Shown piece after piece: positions 41,689 through 49,261 of a stretch of DNA of 64,000 bases. The notes under the pieces were generated by a model, which worked only from the letters and a program-made list of their open reading frames with translations, was not told the DNA's origin and did not search any database. Position 1 is the first letter of the stretch. Every line of letters begins with the position of its first letter. Source of the DNA: Cupriavidus phytohabitans. GTDB taxonomy: Bacteria > Pseudomonadota > Gammaproteobacteria > Burkholderiales > Burkholderiaceae. Where the stretch lies: contig NZ_AUFE01000010.1 of the NCBI RefSeq assembly GCF_000426345.1, forward strand, positions 112,035-176,034. Reading direction: 5' to 3'. A program made the position numbers and the translations under genes.

Positions 41689-42337
41689 TCTGCTTTCCTT
41701 TTCGGCAGCCCGCGAAGGCTGCATGGTTGCGTTATCAAAAATTCCGGTCCGGTTCGTCCGGCCCGAGGGCACGGCGCGAACCAGCGCACATTCGCCATGC
41801 GGCGAACCGCGCCATTGAAGTCGTTCGGGGCAGGCGCACGCGGATGGTCCCGCGCGGCGCCACGCGTGGCGCCAGATACTCGATCCATGCCGGTCGCGCC
41901 CCGGCCAGGCGGGCGCGGATTGCCTGGCGTGGACACTGCCGGTGACGGCCTGGGCGGCCGTACGCTACGCGGAGCAGGGCGGGCAGGTGTACCCGGTGGT
42001 TCGCCAGTTCTGATGTCGCCGCGGATGGCCGCGCCGGCTGCTGCTGAGCGCTCGCGAGAGCGCGCTGGTGAGAACGCCCGGTTACAGGGATGCTCGGACA
42101 CCCCGGGGCTACTTGCTCTTGTATTGTATCACGTACGCAGTTGCAGCATTGCCCCGTGAACACGAGCCAGCAGTGGGACGGTGGCGCCTTGTGCAACGCA
42201 CGATCCATGCGGATCGCAGTGGTGCATGGGGCACCTGGCATATCCGGCATGCCTTGGTATTTGCCCCATATGAGCTAGAACTAACTCGTACGGCCGCCGG
42301 GGAGTCAGCGCGGCCGGAATCTCGCAAGGAGACTGCC
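41689..42337. other. 650-bp region without a recognisable gene, upstream of infA
   Basis: Open frames here have no conserved sequence or ribosome-binding site. On the minus strand a TACAAT hexamer (42123-42128) could be a -10 element for infA with a long leader, but no good -35 pairs with it. GCGCTC-GCGA-GAGCGC (42048-42063) can form a small hairpin. The A+T content rises near 42115-42130, consistent with promoters. Confidence 0.4.
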
Positions 42338-42859
42338 ATGGAACTCCATCTGGACTCGCACCGCTACGTCCGATGCACGCCGGACTGGCGGGCCGCCGTG
42401 GTGGCCGGGCTGATCGCCGGCGCGGTCTACATGGTGCTTGAGCTGTTGACGGCGCGCTTCCTGATGTACCAGGGCGCCTGGGGTACGGTGAAAATGGTGG
42501 CGGCCATTATCCTCGGCCGCGAGGCGCTTTCCGCCGATGCCTTCAACTGGACCGTGGTGCTTTCGGCCGGCACGGTTCATTTCGCGCTGTCCATCATACT
42601 TTCGGCAGTGCTGGCGATGATCCTGTCGTCATTCCGGCTCGATTCCAGCATGGGGCTGGCGTCGCTGGTTGGCATCGTGTTCGGCATCGTGGTCTACCTG
42701 GTCAATTTCTATGTGTTCAGCCGCTATTTCAACTGGTTCGACGAGGCGCGCGGGTGGGAAAGTCTGTTCGCCCACGCACTGTTCGGACTGGTCGCGGCGG
42801 ATGTGTACGCCAATCTCGAGCGGCGCCGCGGTGACGCCGCCGGCCCGCAGCCGGGCTGA
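42338..42859 (+). CDS. Four-helix membrane protein of unknown function
   Basis: I do not recognise this family. The 173-residue protein has four hydrophobic segments, at about 15-37, 68-92, 98-121 and 138-155, with short loops and a charged C-terminus (NLERRRGDAAG). The first cytoplasmic residues include a His/Arg/Cys-containing stretch (SHRYVRCTPDW). A strong AAGGAGACTGCC site precedes ATG 42338, so it is very likely translated. It stands alone, 650 bp from infA and 160 bp from the next gene. Confidence 0.7.
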   Translation: MELHLDSHRYVRCTPDWRAAVVAGLIAGAVYMVLELLTARFLMYQGAWGTVKMVAAIILGREALSADAFNWTVVLSAGTVHFALSIILSAVLAMILSSFRLDSSMGLASLVGIVFGIVVYLVNFYVFSRYFNWFDEARGWESLFAHALFGLVAADVYANLERRRGDAAGPQPG

Positions 42860-43022
42860 AATGGTGAGCCTTGTGCTGGCGCGCCGGCTGTATCCAACCA
42901 GCTGGCGCCCTCGGCTAGCCCATCTGGTTGATATGACGTTTGGCACCCCCGCACTACGCTAGAGGCAAACGACCATAGCGGCCGCCGCCAACCGGCTTGC
43001 GGACGGCCACACCGGAGTGCCC

Positions 43023-43781
43023 ATGCGGGTCGCAATCGTCAGTACCGAGACAACCGGGCTCACGCCAGCGGACGAGCCTGTCAGCATCGGCCTGCTGCTT
43101 GTCGAAGTGGCGCCGAGGGCGGGCAGTCTCGTGCGCGAAATCACTGACTATTACGGTTCGCAGGAGCCCACCAGGCCGATCAGCGAGGCCGCCACCGGCA
43201 TGCACGGCCTGACCGCCGAAATGCTGCGCGGGCAGCGCTTCGATGTCGGTGCGATCCGCGCCATCGTCGAAGATGCCGACGTGCTGGTCGCCCACGGCGC
43301 CGAATTCAATGTCCGCATGCTGGAGAAAGTGCTGCCCGATATACAGCGCAAGCGCTGGCGCTGCTCGGTGCGCCAGGTGCGCTGGTCCCAGTACTTCCAT
43401 GCGCCCAACCACAAGCTGGATACGCTGTGTGATCACCTGCGCATCTTCCGGCCGCGGCCGCAAATCGCGCTGGACGACTGCCTGGCGCTGTCCAAGCTCC
43501 TGTTCCAGCAGATGGGAGCGGTGGGCCAGGCCACGCCGATGGGCTTCCTGCTGGCGCAGCCGGACTATTTGCCGCGGATTGTCGTGCAAGGTGCGGCGGC
43601 TTCCCCGGCCAATGTGGCGCCGCCAACTCCCGTGCCGCCACAAGGGGACGGGAGGGCTGGCTGGCTGCCGCAGGTCGACAAACAACACGACGGTGCCAGC
43701 CGCGGGCTCGTGCTGGTGGCCGTGTTACTGCTGCTGACCGCGGCCGCGCTGATCTGGCCGGACATGATGCCGCGGTGGTGA
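43023..43781 (+). CDS. Degenerate DnaQ-like exonuclease-fold protein with C-terminal membrane anchor
   Basis: The 252-residue protein clearly has the DEDDh exonuclease fold: VSTETTGL, MHGLTAEML, VAHGAEFNVRML, NHKLDTLCDHL and ALDDCLALSKLL align with epsilon-type nucleases. But the metal ligands are altered: Ser7 replaces the first Asp of DxE, Asn96 replaces the Asp of the HNAxFD motif, and Gln147 sits where the catalytic His should be. Only Glu9 and Asp152 remain. A proline-rich linker leads to a single membrane helix (about 228-246). It is probably catalytically dead, a binding or scaffold protein at the membrane. ATG 43023 follows GGAG; an upstream GTG (43017) is within that site. Confidence 0.75.
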   Translation: MRVAIVSTETTGLTPADEPVSIGLLLVEVAPRAGSLVREITDYYGSQEPTRPISEAATGMHGLTAEMLRGQRFDVGAIRAIVEDADVLVAHGAEFNVRMLEKVLPDIQRKRWRCSVRQVRWSQYFHAPNHKLDTLCDHLRIFRPRPQIALDDCLALSKLLFQQMGAVGQATPMGFLLAQPDYLPRIVVQGAAASPANVAPPTPVPPQGDGRAGWLPQVDKQHDGASRGLVLVAVLLLLTAAALIWPDMMPRW

Positions 43782-43813
43782 GCGGGGCCGACGCTGTTGC
43801 GCAGGGGCGGGCA

Positions 43814-43851
43814 GAAAAGAAAAACGGCCTGGACATCGCTGTCCAGGCCGT
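43814..43851 (-). terminator. Rho-independent terminator of tRNA-Pro
   Basis: On the minus strand ACGGCCTGGACA and TGTCCAGGCCGT form a perfect 12-bp stem around GCGA, followed by TTTTCTTTTC. It lies 24 nt beyond the tRNA. Confidence 0.9.
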
Positions 43852-43875
43852 GTTCCTTGAAGCCAAATCAAAAAC

Positions 43876-43952
43876 TGGTCGGGGCGACATGATTCGAACA
43901 TGCGACCCTCTGATCCCAAATCAGATGCGCTACCAGGCTGCGCTACGCCCCG
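43876..43952 (-). tRNA. tRNA-Pro (TGG anticodon)
   Basis: A 77-nt cloverleaf: acceptor CGGGGCG/CGCCCCG, anticodon stem TCTGA/TCAGA with loop TTTGGGA (anticodon TGG), T-loop TTCGAAT, and encoded CCA. TGG reads CCA and, with modification, other Pro codons. Its promoter is at 43962-43991. Confidence 0.95.
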
Positions 43953-43961
43953 AAGCCCGCG

Positions 43962-43991
43962 ATTGTAGCGCGCACTGGCAGGGTCGGTCAA
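43962..43991 (-). promoter_or_regulatory. Sigma-70 promoter of tRNA-Pro
   Basis: On the minus strand TTGACC (43991-43986) and TACAAT (43967-43962) are separated by 18 bp. The start point would fall just before the tRNA 5' end. Confidence 0.75.
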
Positions 43992-44064
43992 TCTGGCGTA
44001 CCCGGCACATGGTCGGACGCGGGCTGGTCCGCGGGCGCGCTCCTCTTGGCGGGGGCACTTTGGC

Positions 44065-44092
44065 TTGACTTGGGTTTGCGCGCTGCGATAAT
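44065..44092 (+). promoter_or_regulatory. Sigma-70 promoter upstream of the diguanylate cyclase gene
   Basis: TTGACT (44065-44070) and GATAAT (44087-44092) are separated by 16 bp. The resulting leader to the gene at 44338 would be about 240 nt. I see no open frame or terminator in it and do not recognise a riboswitch. Confidence 0.6.
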
Positions 44093-44337
44093 CCGCACAC
44101 CGCTCTGGTCCGGCCGGCGTGATGTTGGGAATGCTGGTTTGCAGATTTCTTACGGACTGACCTGATCACCATAACAAGAACGGCGCTCCCTGTCCTGGCG
44201 AGCGCCTCGGCGCGCTGGCATCGCCTCGGCGGCCTGCTTCAGGCTATGCGGCAATCGATGGCAACGGTCCGGAACAGGACCGGCATAAGAAAGGGAAAGG
44301 CGGGCCTGGCGGGGCGCCGCTTGTCGCCTTGGACGGG

Positions 44338-45591
44338 ATGAAGATGTTTCAGTCGCATATTGTGGTGCTCATCGCGGGGCTGTTTGCCTTGCAGATGGCG
44401 GTGGTTTGCGTCGTATTGCGTCGGTCCGCGGGCATGGGTCGCAGTGGCCTGACGTCATGGGCGCTGGGCGATGTCGCCGCGGCGATCGCCGCGGTGCTGG
44501 CTGCGGTGCAGGACGCGCGCCCCGCGTGGCTGGCGCCGGAGGCAACCGACCTCGCGTTGCTGGCTGCGCTCGCCTTGATGGCGATCGGGGCGCGTCATTT
44601 TGCCGGTCGCTCCGGCAGGACCGGATTGCTGCTTGGAAGCTGCCTGGCTGCCGCGGTCGGCGTGGCATGGCAGATAGTGGCGCCCGGCATTCCCGATGCG
44701 CCGCTGGCATGGCTGCAGATGGCGCCGCTGTTGACGGCATGCCATATCGGCCTGCTGCTCGACGTGACCCGCAGCATCGGCCCATCGTTGCGCACCGCGC
44801 GCGGCATCGGGCGCCTGGCGGCCGCATCGCTGGTGCTGATCGCCATTGCCGTGGCCGCGACCAATGCATGGACCATGGCATTGCCCGTTGCCGCGCTGGT
44901 GCAGGACGGCGCCTGGCCGCGGCCATTGCCGTGGGACGGCGAGCTGGCCATGCTCAACGTCTTCGCGCTGGTTGGTGTCTCGGTCAGCATTGCGCTGATG
45001 GCGCACGACCGGCTGCGGCGCATGCTGGAGCGGCGCGCGTGCCATGACGACCTGACCGACGTGCTGCTGCGCGGGGCCTTCTGGGAATCGCTCGAACAAG
45101 CCTGCCTGCAGGCCGAGCGCCAGCGCAAGCCGTTGACCGTGGCCTTTGTGGACCTGGACCACTTCAAGGCGATCAACGATGTCTACGGGCACCTGGCCGG
45201 CGACAGCGTGCTGCGGCACTTCGCCGGGCTGCTGCGGCGTACCAGCGGCCCGCAGGACGTGATCGGGCGACTGGGCGGCGAAGAGTTTGCCATCGTCATG
45301 CCGGATACCGGAATGGAGAATGGCCGGCTGGCCTGCATGCGGCTGGCGACCGCCGTGCGCGCGAACCCCTGTCCTTCCGAGCCCGATGCGATCGCCTACA
45401 CCGTCAGCATCGGCCTGGCCACGCGCAACCCCGGGGAGGGCGCCGACGCGCTGATGCGCCGCGCCGACCGCGCCTTGTATGACGCCAAGCTCAAAGGCCG
45501 CAACGGCGTGTCGATGCACCCGGTTGCCGACAACCATACGCCGGCGGCGGGCCGCTACGTCACCCGCGGGAGCGAGCGCCTGGCATCCTGA
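44338..45591 (+). CDS. Membrane diguanylate cyclase (GGDEF domain)
   Basis: It should make cyclic di-GMP from two GTP. The 417-residue protein has about seven N-terminal membrane helices (to about residue 225) and then a GGDEF domain starting HDDLTDVLLRGAF, with VAFVDLDHFKAINDVYGH and the active-site loop RLGGEEF. The inhibitory I-site (RxxD five residues before the loop) reads GPQD, so product inhibition is probably lost. The membrane part has no recognisable periplasmic domain and may be a MASE-like sensor. The start could be ATG 44338 or ATG 44344 (TTG 44329 is also open); no site decides clearly. Confidence 0.85.
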   Translation: MKMFQSHIVVLIAGLFALQMAVVCVVLRRSAGMGRSGLTSWALGDVAAAIAAVLAAVQDARPAWLAPEATDLALLAALALMAIGARHFAGRSGRTGLLLGSCLAAAVGVAWQIVAPGIPDAPLAWLQMAPLLTACHIGLLLDVTRSIGPSLRTARGIGRLAAASLVLIAIAVAATNAWTMALPVAALVQDGAWPRPLPWDGELAMLNVFALVGVSVSIALMAHDRLRRMLERRACHDDLTDVLLRGAFWESLEQACLQAERQRKPLTVAFVDLDHFKAINDVYGHLAGDSVLRHFAGLLRRTSGPQDVIGRLGGEEFAIVMPDTGMENGRLACMRLATAVRANPCPSEPDAIAYTVSIGLATRNPGEGADALMRRADRALYDAKLKGRNGVSMHPVADNHTPAAGRYVTRGSERLAS

Positions 45592-45642
45592 ACGCCGCGG
45601 ATCCGCACTGCGGGCCGGCGCTGCGGTAGAATGCACGCCTTC

Positions 45643-45719
45643 GCGTCCTTAGCTCAGTTGGATAGAGCACTCGCCTTCTAAGCGAGCGGTCAGAGGTTCG
45701 AGTCCTCTAGGACGCGCCA
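45643..45719 (+). tRNA. tRNA-Arg (TCT anticodon)
   Basis: A 77-nt cloverleaf: acceptor GCGTCCT/AGGACGC, D-arm GCTC/GAGC, anticodon stem CTCGC/GCGAG with loop CTTCTAA (TCT, reading AGA), T-arm CAGAGG/CCTCTA-type pairing, and encoded CCA. A TAGAAT -10 element lies at 45627-45632, with no good -35. tRNA genes of this type are frequent integration sites, and the DNA beyond it is degenerate. Confidence 0.95.
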
Positions 45720-45780
45720 CTGTCCACGGCACATCTGCCGAACCATTCCCAGTTCCCCCGGCCCGTGCGCACCCCGAAAA

Positions 45781-45960
45781 TCAGGGCAAGAGCAAGAACC
45801 GCTGCATCAGCGCCGTCAGCCTGGGTTCGATCAGATCTTCGTCAAAACGCAAAGACCCCGGATCGGTCAGCAGGGTAAGCGTGCCTACGACCATCTGGAT
45901 GGCGTGCGCACTTCTGCCTCGGAGTCGTCCAGGGCCTGGGGGAAGCGGTTATTTCTTTCC
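45781..45960 (-). pseudogene. Decayed TetR-family regulator, C-terminal remnant
   Basis: On the minus strand the frame ending at the TGA 45783-45781 encodes AHAIQMVVGTLTLLTDPGSL and then an acidic and hydrophobic end finishing LMQRFLLLP, which reads like the C-terminal helix pair of a TetR regulator. Immediately upstream the plausible continuation (NNRFPQALDDSEAEV) is in another frame, implying an indel near 45905. No start codon, ribosome-binding site or DNA-binding domain is found. The region up to 46191 otherwise holds no gene I can support. Confidence 0.5.
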
Positions 45961-46191
45961 CCGGGTTGCCGGAATATGCGGTGCCCGGAACGGTGCCCCT
46001 GAAACGGGCACCGTAGTGTCGAAGGCGATTCGATGCCGATATCGCAGGCACTGCCAGGGCCGATGGCAGGGCTGGCTTCAAATACGCCGTATAACAACTT
46101 GCCGCACGCGGCGCACGCACGCTGGCCTATAGTTTGTCGGCCAGCCACCGCATCGGTCCGCCCGGGACCGGGCCCTCATAGGAGATAACGC

Positions 46192-46659
46192 GTGTCGACC
46201 ACGGAAACCTATCTGATCGATTCCATCCGCCTTGCCATGGATAACGTACGGGAGCGCAACACCTGGCCTTTCGGCGCCGTGGTGGTCAAAGATGGCAAGG
46301 TGCTGGCGCGCGCGGTCAATGAGGTGGAAGCTACCTGCGACCCCAGCGCGCACGCTGAAATGCAGGCAGTGCGCGCCGCGAGCCGGGCACTGGGCAAGCC
46401 CGACCTGAGCGGCTGCACGGTCTACGCCAGCGGCTACCCCTGCCCGATGTGCCTGACTGCGATGTACCTTGCCGGCGTCGGGGCGGTCTACTACGCGTAT
46501 TCCAACGAGGACGGCGCGCCCTATGACCTGTCCGCGGAACGCGGCTATGTCGAGCTTGCGCGGCCGATCGAACAGCGCGAGATGAAGCTGGTCTACCTGC
46601 CTGCGCGCGACGAAGGCCCCGACCTCTATGAGGCGTGGCGCGAACGGCAGGAATGCTAG
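46192..46659 (+). CDS. Nucleoside/nucleobase deaminase (CMP/dCMP-type zinc deaminase)
   Basis: The 155-residue cytidine-deaminase-fold protein has the zinc and catalytic motif AHAEMQAVRAAS (His ligand, Glu proton shuttle) and the two-cysteine motif YPCPMCLTAMYLAG. This type includes guanine deaminase and tRNA adenosine deaminase relatives; the exact substrate cannot be told from the sequence. The start is GTG 46192, with AGGAGATAACGC upstream. The gene is monocistronic. Confidence 0.85.
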   Translation: MSTTETYLIDSIRLAMDNVRERNTWPFGAVVVKDGKVLARAVNEVEATCDPSAHAEMQAVRAASRALGKPDLSGCTVYASGYPCPMCLTAMYLAGVGAVYYAYSNEDGAPYDLSAERGYVELARPIEQREMKLVYLPARDEGPDLYEAWRERQEC

Positions 46660-46705
46660 GGCGAAGGGAGGCCGCACCGCTGCGGGCCTGAGCTCAGAGG
46701 GGAAG

Positions 46706-46724
46706 GTGCCGGTGCGTCCGGCAC
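46706..46724 (+). terminator. Hairpin after the deaminase gene, weak terminator
   Basis: GTGCCGG and CCGGCAC form a 7-bp stem around TGCGT, followed at a distance by GTTTCGGCGTTTT. It is plausible but not canonical. Confidence 0.4.
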
Positions 46725-46851
46725 GTTTCGGCGTTTTGCCGCACAATACGGCCTTGCGCGCCGCACAGGAGCACGCTGGATCACCAGAGGCGGGGTCATC
46801 GACCCGCCCGGCAGCGGGCGGCATTTCGTAGAACCCTCTGCAATCCTGTAC

Positions 46852-48102
46852 ATGGCCGCCCCACATGCACACGCCGCCGCGGACGCTGTCCGCGCGCCTG
46901 ACGCTCCCCTCCCCACGTCCGCTGAACCGCCGGCACGCTCCGGCCGTCTTGCGCTGCTGGCGCTTGGTGTCGGCAGCTTTGCCATCGGCACCGGCGAGTT
47001 CGTCATCATGGGCCTGCTGCCCGATGCCGCGCGCGATCTCGCCATCTCCATCCCCGAAGCCGGCCACCTGATCAGCGCCTATGCGCTGGGCGTGGTCATC
47101 GGCGCGCCGCTGCTGGCGGTGCTTGGCGCGCGCTGGCCGCGGCGCAACCTGCTGGTGGCGCTGATGGCGGTGTTCGCGGCGGGCAATCTCGCCAGCGCGA
47201 TGGCGCCTGCCTACCTGTCGATGCTGGTGGCGCGCCTGCTGACCGGCTTTCCGCACGGCACCTACTTTGGCGTGGCGGCGCTGGTCGCTGCCGGTCTGGT
47301 CCCGCGCGAGCGGCGCGCGCAGGCGGTAGGGCTGGTGATGCTGGGCCTGACCATCGCGACGCTGGTCGGCGTGCCGATCGCCGCCACGGTCGGCACCTGG
47401 CTCGGCTGGCGATCGGCCTTCGTGATCGTGGGCGCGCTCGGCGCGCTGACGGCGCTGCTGGTGTGGCGCTGCGTGCCGTTCGTGCCGGCCGACCGGCATG
47501 CCAGTCCGCTGCGCGAGCTGTCGGCGCTCAGGCGCAAGCAGGTGTGGCTGACGCTGGGCATCGGCGCGATCGGGTTTGGCGGCATGTTCTCCGTGTTCAG
47601 CTACATCAAGCCGACCATGCTCGAACTGGCGCATATGCCGGCCGCGGGCATCCCCGTGGTGCTGGCGCTGTTCGGCGTCGGCATGGTGGCGGGCAATCTC
47701 GCCGGCGCGCGACTGGCCGACAAGGCGCTGATGCCGACCATCGGCGGCGTGCTGGCATGGACCGCGCTGGTGCTGGGCGCCTTCACCTTCACCGCGCCGC
47801 ATGCGTGGCTGGCCGCGGCCAATGTGCTGCTGGTCGGCACCGTGGTGGCACTGGGGCCGGCGCTGCAGATCCGGCTGATGGACGTGGCCGGCGATGCGCA
47901 GGCACTGGCGGCCGCGCTCAACCACTCGGCGTTCAACCTCGCCAATGCGCTCGGCGCGTGGCTGGGCGGCGTGACCATCGCCGCCGGCTATGGCTGGACC
48001 TCGACCGGCTGGGTCGGCCTGCTGCTGGCGCTGGGCGGCCTGGCGATCTATGCCTGGTCGGTGCTCGACATGGACCGCCGCGGCGCCACTGCTGCGGCTT
48101 GA
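46852..48102 (+). CDS. MFS transporter, DHA1 (AraJ/arabinose-efflux-like) family
   Basis: The 416-residue inner-membrane protein has twelve predicted helices and the DHA1 signature GTGEFVIMGLLPDAARDL in helix 1, GARWPRRNLLVALM (motif A region) and LLTGFPHGTYFGVAALVAA. The N-terminal 30 residues are a His/Ala/Pro-rich cytoplasmic extension. Such proteins export sugars, amino-acid derivatives or drugs by proton antiport; the substrate is unknown. It converges with the ABC permease gene, 15 bp away. Confidence 0.85.
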   Translation: MAAPHAHAAADAVRAPDAPLPTSAEPPARSGRLALLALGVGSFAIGTGEFVIMGLLPDAARDLAISIPEAGHLISAYALGVVIGAPLLAVLGARWPRRNLLVALMAVFAAGNLASAMAPAYLSMLVARLLTGFPHGTYFGVAALVAAGLVPRERRAQAVGLVMLGLTIATLVGVPIAATVGTWLGWRSAFVIVGALGALTALLVWRCVPFVPADRHASPLRELSALRRKQVWLTLGIGAIGFGGMFSVFSYIKPTMLELAHMPAAGIPVVLALFGVGMVAGNLAGARLADKALMPTIGGVLAWTALVLGAFTFTAPHAWLAAANVLLVGTVVALGPALQIRLMDVAGDAQALAAALNHSAFNLANALGAWLGGVTIAAGYGWTSTGWVGLLLALGGLAIYAWSVLDMDRRGATAAA

Positions 48103-48117
48103 TCGCTGCTTTCGGCG

Positions 48118-49260
48118 CTAAGCCATCTGGCTGATGGTCTTGCGGAAGCGGTTCAGCGACAGGCCGAACAGCACCGCGCCGATGCCCAGCAGCGCCAGGA
48201 ACGGCTTCCACACCACGTCGAGCCCTGCGCCGCGGAACAGGATGGCCTGGCCCAGCGCGACGAAATGTGTGGTGGGCGCGGCCAGCATGATGTCCTGTAC
48301 CAGCTGCGGCATGCTTTCGCGCGGCGTGGTGCCGCCGGAAAGCATCTGCAGCGGCAGCAGGATCAGCACCATCAGCATGCCGAACTGCGGCATATTGCGC
48401 GCCAGCGTGGCCAGGAAAATGCCCATCGACGTCGTGGCGAACAGGTGCAGCAACACGCCGCACATGAACAGCGCGACCGAGCCCTCGATCGGCACGTGCA
48501 GCGCGCCACGTACCACCAGTACCAGCGACAGCATGGCGGCGAGCATCACCACCAGCCCCATCGACCACACCTTGGCCAGCATGATTTCGGTCGGCGTGAC
48601 CGGCATTACCAGCAAATGCTCGATCGTGCCGTGCTCACGCTCGCGGATCAGCGCGGCGCCGGTCAGGATGATGGACAGCATGGTCACGTTGTTGATGATC
48701 TGCGTGAGCCCGCCGAACCACGATTGCGTCAGGTTGGGGTTGAAGCGCGCGCGCAGCGCCAGGTCGACCGGCAGCGACGGTGTGTCCCGGTAGCGCTGCA
48801 CGAACTCGGTCACTTCATCTGTGAACATGCGCTGGATATAGCCGCTGCCGCTGAACGCCTGGGTCATGCGTGTGGCGTCGACGTTCAGCTGCACCTGCGG
48901 CGCGCGTCCGGCCAGCACGTCGCGCTGGAAGCCGGGCGGGATGTTGAGTGCAAAGGTAAAGTCGCCGGCGTCCATGCCCCGGTCCATCTGGTCGGGCGAG
49001 ATCATCTTCGGGGCGGCGAACTGCGGCGGATAGAAGGCCGACACGATGCGCTCGGCCAGCGGCGATGAATCCTCGTTGACCACCGCGATCGGTGCCATGT
49101 GCAGCGTCTCGGGCGTGGCGGTGGCGCCGGTGTAGACCGACACCGTGAACACGTAGACGATCAGCACCAGCAGGGTGGGGTCGCGCAGCAGGCTCCACAG
49201 CTCCTTGATCCCGAGCCGGTAGATATGCGCGAGCTGGGTAACGAATCCGCGCTGGCGCAT
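48118..49260 (-). CDS. ABC-2 type efflux permease (YhhJ-like)
   Basis: The 380-residue membrane protein has one N-terminal helix, a large extracytoplasmic domain (about 50-175) and five C-terminal helices, the ABC-2 exporter permease layout. The conserved ALIREREHGTIEHLLVMPVTPTEIMLAKVW segment is the family signature. It starts 1 bp after the ATPase-permease fusion, so the two are certainly co-transcribed. It is probably the second membrane subunit of the pump. Confidence 0.88.
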   Translation of the reverse strand: MRQRGFVTQLAHIYRLGIKELWSLLRDPTLLVLIVYVFTVSVYTGATATPETLHMAPIAVVNEDSSPLAERIVSAFYPPQFAAPKMISPDQMDRGMDAGDFTFALNIPPGFQRDVLAGRAPQVQLNVDATRMTQAFSGSGYIQRMFTDEVTEFVQRYRDTPSLPVDLALRARFNPNLTQSWFGGLTQIINNVTMLSIILTGAALIREREHGTIEHLLVMPVTPTEIMLAKVWSMGLVVMLAAMLSLVLVVRGALHVPIEGSVALFMCGVLLHLFATTSMGIFLATLARNMPQFGMLMVLILLPLQMLSGGTTPRESMPQLVQDIMLAAPTTHFVALGQAILFRGAGLDVVWKPFLALLGIGAVLFGLSLNRFRKTISQMA

Positions 49261-49261
49261 C

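Noticed and set aside
41529..42101. 190-codon open frame on the minus strand upstream of infA
   Set aside because: It overlaps infA in another frame, has a Pro/Arg/Ala-rich translation typical of GC-rich shadow frames and no ribosome-binding site.
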